The notes under the pieces were generated by a model. That model made no database searches. It was given only the letters and a program-made list of their open reading frames with translations, and had not been told where the DNA came from. A stretch of 64,000 nt of DNA, taken from the NCBI GenBank assembly GCA_014656495.1, contig BNCN01000005.1:62001-126000 (forward strand). The letters run 5' to 3'. Below are positions 32,810 to 41,221 of this stretch, in pieces; within the stretch, counting starts at the first letter, position 1; each line of letters begins with the position of its first letter. Position numbers and translations under genes: made by a program. The DNA comes from Comamonas sp. KCTC 72670 (GTDB taxonomy: Bacteria > Myxococcota > Myxococcia > Myxococcales > Myxococcaceae).

Positions 32810-33903
32810 GGCACGGTCACCGCGCTGGCGGGCACCGCCGCGGTGACGGTGCGCTGCCGCGGCCAGAAGCGCGCGCCGTGGACGCCCTCCAGCGCGGCGA
32901 GGCGCTTCTTCGTCTTCGCGTCATAGACGCGGGCCGCCTGCTCCGCCGAGACGAGCAGCAGGTGGCCTCGCATCCGCAGCTCCACGGTGGACGTGGGCGC
33001 CAGCGCGAGCAGCTCCGGCTCCACCAGCTTGTCGTTCGCTTCCCAGCGCAGCGGCAGCATGAGCGTGGGCAGCTCGCTCGCCGCTTCCCAGGCGTAGAGC
33101 GGGCCCTGGTGGGTCTCCATGGCAATCCACATGCCGTAGGTCGTGTGGCCGCGGTCCTTCACCACCGCGTCGAGCCGGGCCGCGTCCTCGCTGCCCTCCA
33201 CGAGCTCCGACTCCACGAGCCGGTCGGGGTCCCGCATGAAGGTGGAGGACGTCAACCGGCTGGACGTGGCGAGGGCGTTGGTGCCCGCCGCGCCATCGAT
33301 TTCGTAGAGGCTGACCACCGTCTCCAGGTGCTTCCACTGGCCCGCCTCGTGGCGGTACGCGTGGGCCAGGCCCGGGGTGCCGTCGGCGTCCGGGACGAGG
33401 TAGCGCTTGCCTTCGTGCAGGAGGTACTCGCGGCCGCTGTCCATCTTCCGCGGCAGGTCGTCCAGCTGGGACACCAGCGCGACCACGTGGCCTTCCTCGT
33501 CGAAGCCCAGCGTGTCCGTGTGGCCGGTCTCGGGGAGCAGGAGCCGGCTTGCCTGCCCGGACTCGAAGTCCACCTGCCACGCGCGGGGCGGCAGCTCGCC
33601 GTTGCCCCGGTCCACCATCAATCCCTGCCGGCCTCGTGGGCCCCAGGCGAGCTTGAGCCGCTCACACACCGCATCCACGGTGGCGAGCGGCTTGCGTGTG
33701 CCTGTCGATTCATGGCGCGTCCAGGTACAGCCCGAGGGAGACGCGGCCTCCAGGAAGGAGAGCGTGTAGCTGGGCGCGGGCTCCGTGGGAGCCGCGGGCT
33801 TGGGGGCGGGCGCCTCGGGAGCGGGGTCTTCTGACTTCTTGCAGGCGCTGCCCAGGAGCAGCGCCGAGCCAAGGATGAGGGCGGGGCCGAGACGGGAATC
33901 CAT
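32806..33903 (-). CDS. Putative lipoprotein, unknown function
   Basis: 365 residues with a clear lipoprotein signal (LILGSALLLGSAC) followed by a Lys/Glu/Pro/Ala linker. The mature part is beta-rich with repeated blocks (GRQGLMVDRGNGELPPRAWQVDFESG, GFDEEGHVVALVSQLDD, KRYLVPDADGTPGLA), suggesting a small beta-propeller. No catalytic motif is visible. Preceded by 123 bp with no gene. Convergent with the YIP1-like gene across a hairpin that includes both stop codons. Confidence 0.72.
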   Translation of the reverse strand: MDSRLGPALILGSALLLGSACKKSEDPAPEAPAPKPAAPTEPAPSYTLSFLEAASPSGCTWTRHESTGTRKPLATVDAVCERLKLAWGPRGRQGLMVDRGNGELPPRAWQVDFESGQASRLLLPETGHTDTLGFDEEGHVVALVSQLDDLPRKMDSGREYLLHEGKRYLVPDADGTPGLAHAYRHEAGQWKHLETVVSLYEIDGAAGTNALATSSRLTSSTFMRDPDRLVESELVEGSEDAARLDAVVKDRGHTTYGMWIAMETHQGPLYAWEAASELPTLMLPLRWEANDKLVEPELLALAPTSTVELRMRGHLLLVSAEQAARVYDAKTKKRLAALEGVHGARFWPRQRTVTAAVPASAVTVP

Positions 33904-34026
33904 GTTGCGCTCCGGCGGAGAAACGGCCCTCCACCATGGCAGATGCTTGGCCCTCGGAGGAAGTCACCCCTGGAGTACCTGGGGAGGGCGCCGGGGTGGT
34001 TCGGACCTCCTGTCGTGAGCCGCGTT

Positions 34027-35373
34027 TCACGGCGCGGCGGACCACAGCTCCACTTCATGCTCGCGCGCCCGCGCCAGTTCACGTCCCAGCGTCACGGCAT
34101 AGGGCGGGCGCGCGGGAGTCAGCGCGCGGAGCTCGGGCGGGAGCCGTGACACTTCGCGTCGCGCGAGCGCTTGGATTTCCGTGAGCGTGGGCGTGGCGCC
34201 GGGCAGCCGTTGCCCCGCGCGCATCACGGGTTGAAGCAGGGGCCTTCCGGGGGCCACGTCGTCCCGGTTCGTGAGCACGTCGCCGCGCGCCACGCCGTCC
34301 ACCTCCTGCCGGTAGATTTGCTTCGCGCCCGGCAGCAGCACCTTGCCGGAGGACAGCTTCACCCGGGGGCGCCCCGCGTACGCCACCAGCTTGTAGGCCA
34401 TGTCCAGCGCTGGAGCGTCCGACGAGACGCCCATCGCCGTGCCCACGCCGAAGCTGTCGATGGGCGCGCCGTGCGCCACCAGCCGCGCCACCGCGTCCTC
34501 GTCGAGCCCGCCGCTCGCGTACACCCGCACCTGCGAGAGGCCTGCCTCGTCGAGCATCTCCCGCGTCGCGATGGACAGCGAGAGCAGGTCTCCCGAGTCC
34601 AGCCGCACCGAGCGCACCTGGAAGTCCTCGCCCAGCTCCCGCGCGAGCCGGATGACGTGCTGCACGCCGCGCAGCGTGTCGTAGGTGTCCACCAGCAGCG
34701 TGGCGTTCGGGTAGACCCGCACGAAGGCCCGGAACGCCTCCAGTTCGTCGTCGTGCGCCTGCACGTAGCTGTGCGCCATGGTGCCCGCGAGCGGAATCCC
34801 ATACCGCTTCCCCGCCAGCACGTTGGAGGTGGAGCCCACGCCCGCGAGGTACGCGGCGCGCGCCACCTTCAGGCCCGCGTCCGTCCCGTGGTAGCGCCGC
34901 AGGCCGAACTCCATGACGTCGCGCCCCGCGGCGGCCTCCACCACCCGCCGGGCCTTCGAGGCCACCGCCGTCTGGAAGTGCACCTGGTTGAGGAGGTACG
35001 TCTCCACGAGCTGCGCCTCGGGCAGGGGCGCGCGGACCTCCAGCAGGGGCTCCTCGGCGAACACGGGCGTGCCTTCCGGCACCGCGTCCACGTCACCGCT
35101 GAAGCGGAAGCGTTCGAGCCACCCGAGCAGCCGGTCCGAGAAGCGCCCCTGGGACGCCAGCCAGTCCAGCGTCTCCGCGTCGAAGCGCAGTTGCTCCAGG
35201 TAGGTCAGCGCGTCGTCGAGCCCCGCGGCCAACAGGTAGTTGCGGCGGGCCGGGAGCTTGCGCGCGAAGAGGCTGAAGACAGCCTCGTCCCACATTCCCT
35301 CCTCGAGATAGGCCTCCGTCATCGTGAGTTCGTAGAGGTCCGTCAGCAGCGCGGTGTCTTCCGGACGCGTCAT
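34027..35373 (-). CDS. pncB: Nicotinate phosphoribosyltransferase
   Basis: 448 residues. Converts nicotinate plus PRPP (with ATP) into nicotinate mononucleotide, the entry of the Preiss-Handler NAD salvage route. Family motifs: start LLTDLYELTMTEAYLEEG, the substrate loop EFGLRRYHGTDAGLK, the VRLDSGDL region and FGVGTAMGVSSDAP for phosphate binding. Start ATG 35373 with GGAG about 10 bases upstream; the frame continues further but without signal. A near-perfect copy of the NrtR-type palindrome (GTGTC-TTCCG-GACGC, 9 of 10) lies at 35354-35368, over codons 2-7. The upstream window has a nicotinamidase-like gene in an NrtR operon, so co-regulation is plausible. Confidence 0.93.
   Translation of the reverse strand: MTRPEDTALLTDLYELTMTEAYLEEGMWDEAVFSLFARKLPARRNYLLAAGLDDALTYLEQLRFDAETLDWLASQGRFSDRLLGWLERFRFSGDVDAVPEGTPVFAEEPLLEVRAPLPEAQLVETYLLNQVHFQTAVASKARRVVEAAAGRDVMEFGLRRYHGTDAGLKVARAAYLAGVGSTSNVLAGKRYGIPLAGTMAHSYVQAHDDELEAFRAFVRVYPNATLLVDTYDTLRGVQHVIRLARELGEDFQVRSVRLDSGDLLSLSIATREMLDEAGLSQVRVYASGGLDEDAVARLVAHGAPIDSFGVGTAMGVSSDAPALDMAYKLVAYAGRPRVKLSSGKVLLPGAKQIYRQEVDGVARGDVLTNRDDVAPGRPLLQPVMRAGQRLPGATPTLTEIQALARREVSRLPPELRALTPARPPYAVTLGRELARAREHEVELWSAAP
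35354..35368. promoter_or_regulatory. Operator-like palindrome at pncB start (candidate)
   Basis: GTGTC-TTCCG-GACGC matches GTGTC-N5-GACAC at 9 of 10 arm positions. It lies just inside the coding sequence (codons 2-7) rather than in a promoter, so repression would have to act by roadblock or from a leaderless start. It could also be coincidence from the codons of TRPEDT. Confidence 0.35.
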
Positions 35374-35651
35374 GTCGGGGCTCCGCTCGAAAAAAGAGGG
35401 CTGGTGCCTGGGACTCAAGCTAGGCCCTGGGCGCGCCTCGCGCTCACGCGGCCCGTCCGCGCCGCGCCCTCGAGCCCGCTGCCCGGCGAGCAGGCATCCA
35501 CCCGCCGCGCAGGTTTTGCCGTGCGCGCGCTCGCTGCGCATCTTTTGCACGGCTGTCGAGGACCGATGTCTTGGGGGGCCGCATGGAGCAGGCCTTGCAC
35601 TGAAGCGGGCCACACCGGGCCGCGAAGGCCCGCCGAGCAGGGGAGCAGGCG

Positions 35652-36668
35652 ATGCGGGTGGCCGTCTTCGATACACACCGATACGACCGGGACGCGTTGG
35701 ACGCGGCCAACGTCCGCTTCGGACACGCGCTCACCTACTTCGAGCCCCGGTTGACGTTGCAGACGGCGCCCCTGGCCGAGGGCTTCCCGGCCGTGTGCTC
35801 CTTCGTCAACGACACCGTGGATGCCGCCACGCTGGAGGTGCTGCGGGCGGGCGGGGTGCGGCTCGTGGCGGCGCGCTGCGCGGGCTACAACCACGTGGAC
35901 CTGGAGGCCGCGGAGCGGCTGGGCCTGCGCGTCACGCGCGTGCCGGAGTACTCGCCACACGCGGTGGCCGAGCACGCGGTGGCGCTGGTGCTGTCGCTCA
36001 ACCGCCACATCCCGCGCGCCTTCCTCCGCGTGCGGGATTGGAACTTCTCGCTCGACGGGCTGGTGGGGTTCGACCTCGCCGGGAAGACGGTGGGCGTGGT
36101 GGGCACGGGCCGCATCGGCCGCGTGGCGGCGCGCATCTTCAAGGGCTTTGGCTGCGACGTCCTCTGTTACGACGTGGCGCCGGACGCGGCCTGGGCGCGG
36201 GAGCTGGGGGTCCGCTACGTCGCGCTCGAGGCCGTGTTCGCCTCCGCGGACATCCTCTCCTTTCACGTCCCGCTCACGCCGGACACGCGGCACCTGGTGG
36301 ACGCGGCGGCGCTGGCGCGGATGAAGCGGGGGGTGATGCTCATCAACACCGGCCGCGGCGCGCTCATCGACAGCAAGGCGCTGGTCGCCGCGCTCAAGTC
36401 CGGCCACGTGGGCGCTGCCGGTTTGGATGTGTATGAAGAAGAGGAGGGGGTCTTCTTCCAGGACCTCTCCGGGCAGGTGCTCCAGGACGATGTGCTGGCG
36501 CGGCTGCTCACCTTCCCGAACGTGCTCGTCACGTCGCACCAGGCCTTCCTCACCCGCGAGGCGCTCGCCAGCATCGCGGAGACGACGCTGGCGAGCGTCC
36601 AGGCCTTCGAACGCGGCGCGCCCCTGCTGAACGAGGTCCGCGCCGAGCAGGTGCTTCGCGCGCGTTGA
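35652..36668 (+). CDS. ldhA: D-lactate dehydrogenase-type 2-hydroxyacid dehydrogenase
   Basis: 338 residues. Contains NAD-binding VGTGRIGRVAARIF (GxGxxG), the catalytic Arg in INTGRGALID, the Glu region and His in SHQAFLTREA. N-terminal MRVAVFDTHRYDRDALDAAN and the YNHVDLEAA segment, plus the AGLDVYEEEEGVFF insertion, match the D-lactate dehydrogenase (LdhA) subgroup that reduces pyruvate to D-lactate with NADH. Cytoplasmic, no signal. Start ATG 35652 behind a GGGGAGCAGG-type ribosome site. Divergent from pncB across 278 bp that must hold both promoters. The universal stress gene follows after 41 bp, so the two may be co-transcribed for low-oxygen stress. Confidence 0.88.
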   Translation: MRVAVFDTHRYDRDALDAANVRFGHALTYFEPRLTLQTAPLAEGFPAVCSFVNDTVDAATLEVLRAGGVRLVAARCAGYNHVDLEAAERLGLRVTRVPEYSPHAVAEHAVALVLSLNRHIPRAFLRVRDWNFSLDGLVGFDLAGKTVGVVGTGRIGRVAARIFKGFGCDVLCYDVAPDAAWARELGVRYVALEAVFASADILSFHVPLTPDTRHLVDAAALARMKRGVMLINTGRGALIDSKALVAALKSGHVGAAGLDVYEEEEGVFFQDLSGQVLQDDVLARLLTFPNVLVTSHQAFLTREALASIAETTLASVQAFERGAPLLNEVRAEQVLRAR

Positions 36669-36709
36669 TTGCGCGGAGGACTCAATCCCCACCCTTACCT
36701 GGAGTTGCC

Positions 36710-38005
36710 ATGTCCATTGTCTGCGCCACCCACTTCTCCGACGCCGCGCGGCGGGCCTCCACGCTGGCCGCGGAAATCGCCCACAAGGCCGGTACGCCCC
36801 TGTGGCTGGTTCACGTGCTCAACCCCGACTCCGTGCGAGCCTTCGGCGAGCCGCTGATGCGCTCCGCCGAGGCGGTGCTGGGCGACGAGAAGAAGCGCCT
36901 GGAGAAGCTGGGCGCGAAGGTGGAGCCCGTGCTGCTCACCGGCGAGCCCGCGGTCATGGTGGAGGAGTTCTGCCGAGAGCGGGGCGCCTCGCTGGTGGTC
37001 GCGTCCCGGCCTCCCGACGACTCCCAGTTCGGTGGCGAAGGCGGCACCGTGGACCGGATGGCGCAGTCGTTGACGGTGCCGCTGCTCGTCGTGAGGGACG
37101 CGGCGCCGCTGGAGGCCTGGGTCCGTGACGAGCGCCCGCTGAAGGTGCTGCTGGGCGTGGACCGCTCCCTGCCTTTCGAGGCCGCGCGGGAGTGGGTGCT
37201 GGCGCTGAGCAAGGGCGGCCCGCTGGACGTGGTGGGCGGGCGCGTCTACTGGCCCGAGGAGGAGGCCCGCCGGCTGGGGCTGAATCAGCGCATGGACTAC
37301 GGCGAGGCCTCGCCGGAGCTGCGGCAGGCGATGGAGCGGGAGAGCGCGGAGTTGGTGGCGCCGCTGGCCCAGGCGAGCGGGAGGCCCGTGCGGCTGCGCG
37401 TGGAGCCGGGCGTGGGGCGCATCGCCGACCACCTGGTGGAGCTGGCCGAGCAGGAGCACGCGGACGTCCTGGTGGTGGGCACGCACCATCGCAAGGCGCT
37501 GGGGCGGCTGTGGAGCGTGTCGCGGCACGCGCTGCGGCTGGCGCGGATGTCCGTGGTGTGCGTGCCCGCGCAGGCGCTGGCGGGGGGCGCGGACATGCCG
37601 CTGCCGGAGTACCGCGAGGTGATGGTGGCCACGGACTTCTCGGAGACGGGCAACCGCGCGGTGGCGCATGCCTTCGCGACGGCGGCACCGGGGGGCACCG
37701 TGCACCTGGTGCACGCCACCGAGGCGAAGCCGTCGCTGGAGGAGGAGGCGCGGCTGCGCGAGCAGCTCTCCGCGCTCGTGCCCAAGGCGGCGCGGGACCG
37801 GAACGTGCGGCTGGAGGTCGTCCCTGGCGGCAAGGACGTGGTGGCCACGCTGGCGCAGACCGCCGAGCGGCTGGGCGTGGCGGCCATCGTCATGGGCACC
37901 CATGGCCGGTCGGGCTGGAAGCGCGCGGTGCTCGGCTCGGTGACGCAGTCCATGCTGGTGCGCACGGACCGGCCGGTGCTGCTGGTGCGTGCTCCGGCGG
38001 CGTGA
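36710..38005 (+). CDS. Triple universal stress protein
   Basis: 431 residues containing three consecutive Usp domains: about 1-145 (IVCATHFSDAARRAS..), about 150-295 (LKVLLGVDRSLPFEAA..VVGTHHRKALGRLW), and about 300-431 (EVMVATDFSETGNRAV..IVMGTHGRSGWKRAVLGSV..VLLVRAP). The third has the full ATP-binding G-2x-G-9x-G-S pattern (GTHGRSGWKRAVLGS); the second is degenerate. Usp proteins bind ATP or act as stress scaffolds; tandem fusions are common, triple fusions less so. Start ATG 36710 with GGAG at 36701. Follows ldhA closely. Confidence 0.85.
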   Translation: MSIVCATHFSDAARRASTLAAEIAHKAGTPLWLVHVLNPDSVRAFGEPLMRSAEAVLGDEKKRLEKLGAKVEPVLLTGEPAVMVEEFCRERGASLVVASRPPDDSQFGGEGGTVDRMAQSLTVPLLVVRDAAPLEAWVRDERPLKVLLGVDRSLPFEAAREWVLALSKGGPLDVVGGRVYWPEEEARRLGLNQRMDYGEASPELRQAMERESAELVAPLAQASGRPVRLRVEPGVGRIADHLVELAEQEHADVLVVGTHHRKALGRLWSVSRHALRLARMSVVCVPAQALAGGADMPLPEYREVMVATDFSETGNRAVAHAFATAAPGGTVHLVHATEAKPSLEEEARLREQLSALVPKAARDRNVRLEVVPGGKDVVATLAQTAERLGVAAIVMGTHGRSGWKRAVLGSVTQSMLVRTDRPVLLVRAPAA

Positions 38006-38013
38006 GCGTGGGC

Positions 38014-38029
38014 CGCGGCGGACGCCGCG
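38014..38029. terminator. Convergent-junction hairpin
   Basis: CGCGGC (38014-38019) pairs with GCCGCG (38024-38029) around a 4-base loop, between the Usp and phosphatase genes. No U-tract. Confidence 0.4.
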
Positions 38030-38695
38030 TCAGTGGGCGTCCACGTCCACGTAGGCGCGCTGGGCCAGCACGGACACGAGGCGGCCCTCCGGCATCACGT
38101 AGGCGGTGAGCTTGCCGCCGTACACGCAGCCGGAGTCCAACCCCAGGGCGTGCGGGTGGCGCTGGATGCCACGCATGGCGTCGTGGCCGAAGATGACCAG
38201 CTCGGGGCCGGTCCACAGGCTGGCCCAGGGCGCGCCCGCGTCCACGCGCTTCGAGGGCGTCCCATCCGGAAGGATGCTGCGCAGGTTGAGCAGCTCGTCT
38301 TCCTTCTGGGCCGCCAACGGCACGCCCGGCACCAGGCCGCCGTGCACCGCGACGACGTTCAGCTCGGGGAAGCAGCGGTAGAGCGGCTGGGCCTCCAGCC
38401 AGGTCCAGTCCTCGGGCGTCAGGGTGTCCAGCACCTGCTGGTGCTCGGGCTTCAGCTTCTTGCCGCGCGGGGCCCGGCCAGCGTGCCAGCGCAGCACATG
38501 GGCGTCATGGTTGCCCCTCACCGCCAGGAAGCCGCGCTCGCGCGCGCGCCGCACCACGCCCGCGGAGTCCGGGCCCTTCGCCACCAGGTCTCCCACCAGC
38601 ACCACGCGGTCGCCTGGCTGCCAGCCGCACCGGGCCAGCAGCGCGTCCAGTTCCTCCGCGCACCCGTGCACGTCCCCGATGAAGAGCGTTCGCAT
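38030..38695 (-). CDS. Metallophosphoesterase of the ApaH/diadenosine tetraphosphatase type
   Basis: 221 residues. Calcineurin-type motifs: GDVHGC (D-x-H), GDLVAKGP (GD-x-G-like), GNHD (GNHD), then HGG and GHD. The layout and size match symmetrical bis(5'-nucleosyl)-tetraphosphatases (ApaH) and PrpA-like protein phosphatases; the family is ambiguous between these. Likely hydrolyses Ap4A-type nucleotides or phosphoproteins using two metals. ATG 38695 has a GGAA upstream; upstream extension of the frame is a shadow. Divergent from alanine racemase across 221 bp. Confidence 0.85.
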   Translation of the reverse strand: MRTLFIGDVHGCAEELDALLARCGWQPGDRVVLVGDLVAKGPDSAGVVRRARERGFLAVRGNHDAHVLRWHAGRAPRGKKLKPEHQQVLDTLTPEDWTWLEAQPLYRCFPELNVVAVHGGLVPGVPLAAQKEDELLNLRSILPDGTPSKRVDAGAPWASLWTGPELVIFGHDAMRGIQRHPHALGLDSGCVYGGKLTAYVMPEGRLVSVLAQRAYVDVDAH

Positions 38696-38916
38696 CCGCT
38701 CTTCCTTTAATGCGCTTTGCCCGCGTCCGGAAACCCTCTGTCGGCTGGCAGGCGTTCCTGGCGCTGGCGTGGCGGGGATGTGTGCGGGCCTGGGCAAGCC
38801 GCGTCCCCGCGTCGCCGTCCGCCTGCCTCGGGCGCGGGCGGGTGTGGCGGAGCGGCCACGCCTGGCGCATGGCCCGCGCATTGCTGGTATGGCTGGGGAC
38901 GGTGGCGGAGGTGAAC

Positions 38917-40122
38917 GTGGAGTCGATTGGCAGTGGCCCTGGAGACGCGGTCCATTCCTCGTGGCTGGAGGTGAGCGCGTCCGCGCTGCGGCACAACGTC
39001 GCCGTGTTCCGGGCCCTGGAGGGGCAGGGCGTTGCGCCGCGCGCGCTGGGGGTGGTGCTCAAGGGCAACGCCTATGGGCACGGGCTCGCGCAGGTGCTGC
39101 CCGCGGTCCACGGCGAGGTGGACCTCCTCTATGTGATTGCGCCGCAGGACGCGCTGAAGGTGCGGGAGTACGAGCGGGCCCAGGGGCTCGCGCCGCGGCA
39201 GGTGCTCGTCCTGGGCGCGGTGGCGCCCGAGGAGGCCGTGGTGCTGGCGCGCGAGGGCGTGGAGGTGGTGGTGGCGGACCGCGGCTGGGCGGACGCGGTG
39301 CCGGTGTTGCGCGCGGCGAAGCTGGAGCGGCCCCTGCGGGCCCACGTCCACATCGACACGGGCCTGGGCCGCGAGGGCTTCACGCTGGAAGGGCTGCCCA
39401 CCGAGTCCCGCTTCCTGGTGGAGGCGCGCGACGTGCTGGAGGTGGTGGGCGCGCTCAGCCACTTCGCCAACACGGAGGACGTGACGGAGCAGGGCTACGC
39501 GCTGGCGCAGGTGGAGGCCTTCGAGCAGGGGCTGGGCTTCCTGGCCTCGCAGCTGGAGCCCGCCCGGCCGCTGCAGCGGCACATCGCCGCGAGCGCCGCC
39601 ACCCTGGTGTTGCCGCGCGCGCGGTACGAAGCGCTGCGCGTGGGCATCTCGCTGTATGGCCTGTGGCCCTCACCGGAGACGCGGCTGTCGGCGCGGCTGG
39701 TGCTGGGCGAGGTGCCGGTGCTCAAGCCGGCGCTGTCCTGGCGGTGCCGCAGCCAGGTGGTGAAGTGGCTGCCCGCGGGCAGCTACGTGGGCTACGGCTG
39801 CACGTACCGCTGCCCGGAGCCCACGCGCATCGCGGTGCTGCCGGTGGGGTACTACGACGGCTATCCCCGGCTCGCGTCGGGGAAGGCGCACGTGCTGGTG
39901 AACGGCCGCCGGTGCCCGGTGCTGGGGCGGGTGATGATGAATCACCTCATCGTGGACGTGACGCGCGCCGCGTCCGACGAGCGGCCGGTGACGGCCACGC
40001 TGCTGGGCCGCGACGGCGAGGAGGCCGTGCCCGCCGAGTCCCTGGCCGGCTGGGCCCAGACGATTCACTACGAGGTCGTCACCCGGCTGGGGGCGCATCT
40101 GAAGCGGGTGGTGGTGGCGTAG
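38917..40122 (+). CDS. alr: Alanine racemase
   Basis: About 401 residues. PLP-dependent interconversion of L- and D-alanine for peptidoglycan. The PLP Lys lies in VVLKGNAYGHG (near residue 47) and the second catalytic base Tyr in VGYGCTYRCPEP. Other conserved sites: AHVHIDTGLGREG, HFANTED and VGYYDGYPR. The start is decided by a strong ribosome site: GGAGGTGA at 38907-38914 precedes GTG 38917; in-frame ATG 38869 and GTG 38911 are alternatives. This variant has shortened substrate loops relative to E. coli Alr. Its 3' end overlaps the convergent acyltransferase by 44 bp. Confidence 0.9.
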   Translation: MESIGSGPGDAVHSSWLEVSASALRHNVAVFRALEGQGVAPRALGVVLKGNAYGHGLAQVLPAVHGEVDLLYVIAPQDALKVREYERAQGLAPRQVLVLGAVAPEEAVVLAREGVEVVVADRGWADAVPVLRAAKLERPLRAHVHIDTGLGREGFTLEGLPTESRFLVEARDVLEVVGALSHFANTEDVTEQGYALAQVEAFEQGLGFLASQLEPARPLQRHIAASAATLVLPRARYEALRVGISLYGLWPSPETRLSARLVLGEVPVLKPALSWRCRSQVVKWLPAGSYVGYGCTYRCPEPTRIAVLPVGYYDGYPRLASGKAHVLVNGRRCPVLGRVMMNHLIVDVTRAASDERPVTATLLGRDGEEAVPAESLAGWAQTIHYEVVTRLGAHLKRVVVA

Positions 40123-41140
40123 GCCCCGCGGGCAGGGCGGTGGCCTCGGGCGGAGGCTGCACCTTCCAGCGGCGGTGCAGCCACATCCACTGGTCCGGGT
40201 GCTTGCGGATGCAGCGCTCCATCGCGGCCGTCACGCGCGCGGTGTGCTCCGTAATCGGGTCCGCGCACTCCCCCGGGGCGGGCGGGAGGATGGGGCCCTC
40301 CACCTCGATGCGGAAGCGCGCGCCACCCCGGCCGTTGCGCACGCTCATCACCACGAACACCGGCGCCTGCGTGCGCGCCGCCGCCACCGCCATGGCGGGC
40401 GTCGTGGAGGCCAGCTTGCCGAAGAAGGGCACGAAGGCCGCGCCCTTCGCGGGCAGCGCCTGGTCCAGCAGCATGAAGGGCGACTCACCGCGCTTCACCG
40501 CCTCGATGATTTCCTGGATGGCGCCCCGCGGATAGATGAGGCCCGCGCCCACGCGGATGCGGTTCTCCGCGATGCGCGTGTTGAGCGCGCCCTTCAGCGG
40601 GCGCACCAGGGCATCAATCGTGATGCCATGGCGGATGACCATGTCCCCCAGCAGCTCCCAGTTGCCGAAGTGCGCCGTCACCAGCAGCGCGCCCTGGCCC
40701 GTGGCCACGCGCGCCTTCAGGGCCCGCCACGCCGCGTCACCCTCGATGCCCTGCTCGGCCCAGTCCGCGGGCAGGCGGTCACCCGACGGCAGCGACTCCA
40801 GCACCACGCGCGACATGTTGATGTAGGCGCCGCGCGCGATGTCGCGCCGCTCCGCGTCAGTCTTCTCCGGCATCGCCATGGCCAGGTTTTCCAGCGCCAC
40901 GCGACGCCGGATACCCAGGCTGTAGGCGAGGTTGCCCACGAAGCGGGCGAGCGCGTCACGCGACTCGGGAGACAGCCACGTCAGGAACGCCCAGACGAAG
41001 CGCGTGAGGAAGCCCACCACCCGTCCGGGCGGCGTGCCGACGATGCGGCGCAGATGCTCCGCCGGTGGCTTCTGCGTCACGGCGGGTGCGTCAGGGGACG
41101 GGGTGGCAGGGGCGGTCTGGGACACGGTGGCGCACTCCAT
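40079..41140 (-). CDS. LpxL/HtrB-like lysophospholipid acyltransferase
   Basis: 353 residues from ATG 41140 (GTG 41125 possible). A single hydrophobic segment near residues 40-60 (VVGFLTRFVWAFLTWL) anchors it; the acyltransferase motif H-x4-E appears in TAHFGNWELLG. Other LpxL-family sites are visible (SRVVLESLP, MLLDQ and MWLHRRWK, where the terminal HRRWK is a hallmark of lipid A acyltransferases). Likely transfers a secondary acyl chain to lipid A or a related glycolipid at the inner membrane. The C-terminal ~25 residues are a Pro/Ala tail overlapping the alr 3' end. Confidence 0.85.
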   Translation of the reverse strand: MECATVSQTAPATPSPDAPAVTQKPPAEHLRRIVGTPPGRVVGFLTRFVWAFLTWLSPESRDALARFVGNLAYSLGIRRRVALENLAMAMPEKTDAERRDIARGAYINMSRVVLESLPSGDRLPADWAEQGIEGDAAWRALKARVATGQGALLVTAHFGNWELLGDMVIRHGITIDALVRPLKGALNTRIAENRIRVGAGLIYPRGAIQEIIEAVKRGESPFMLLDQALPAKGAAFVPFFGKLASTTPAMAVAAARTQAPVFVVMSVRNGRGGARFRIEVEGPILPPAPGECADPITEHTARVTAAMERCIRKHPDQWMWLHRRWKVQPPPEATALPAGPTPPPPASDAPPAG

Positions 41141-41221
41141 CGCGAAGTGGAGATGACAGCAAGGCCACAGGTGCTTGCTCGGCGCTACCTTGCCCGCCCT
41201 GCATGGGACACACTGCGCGCC

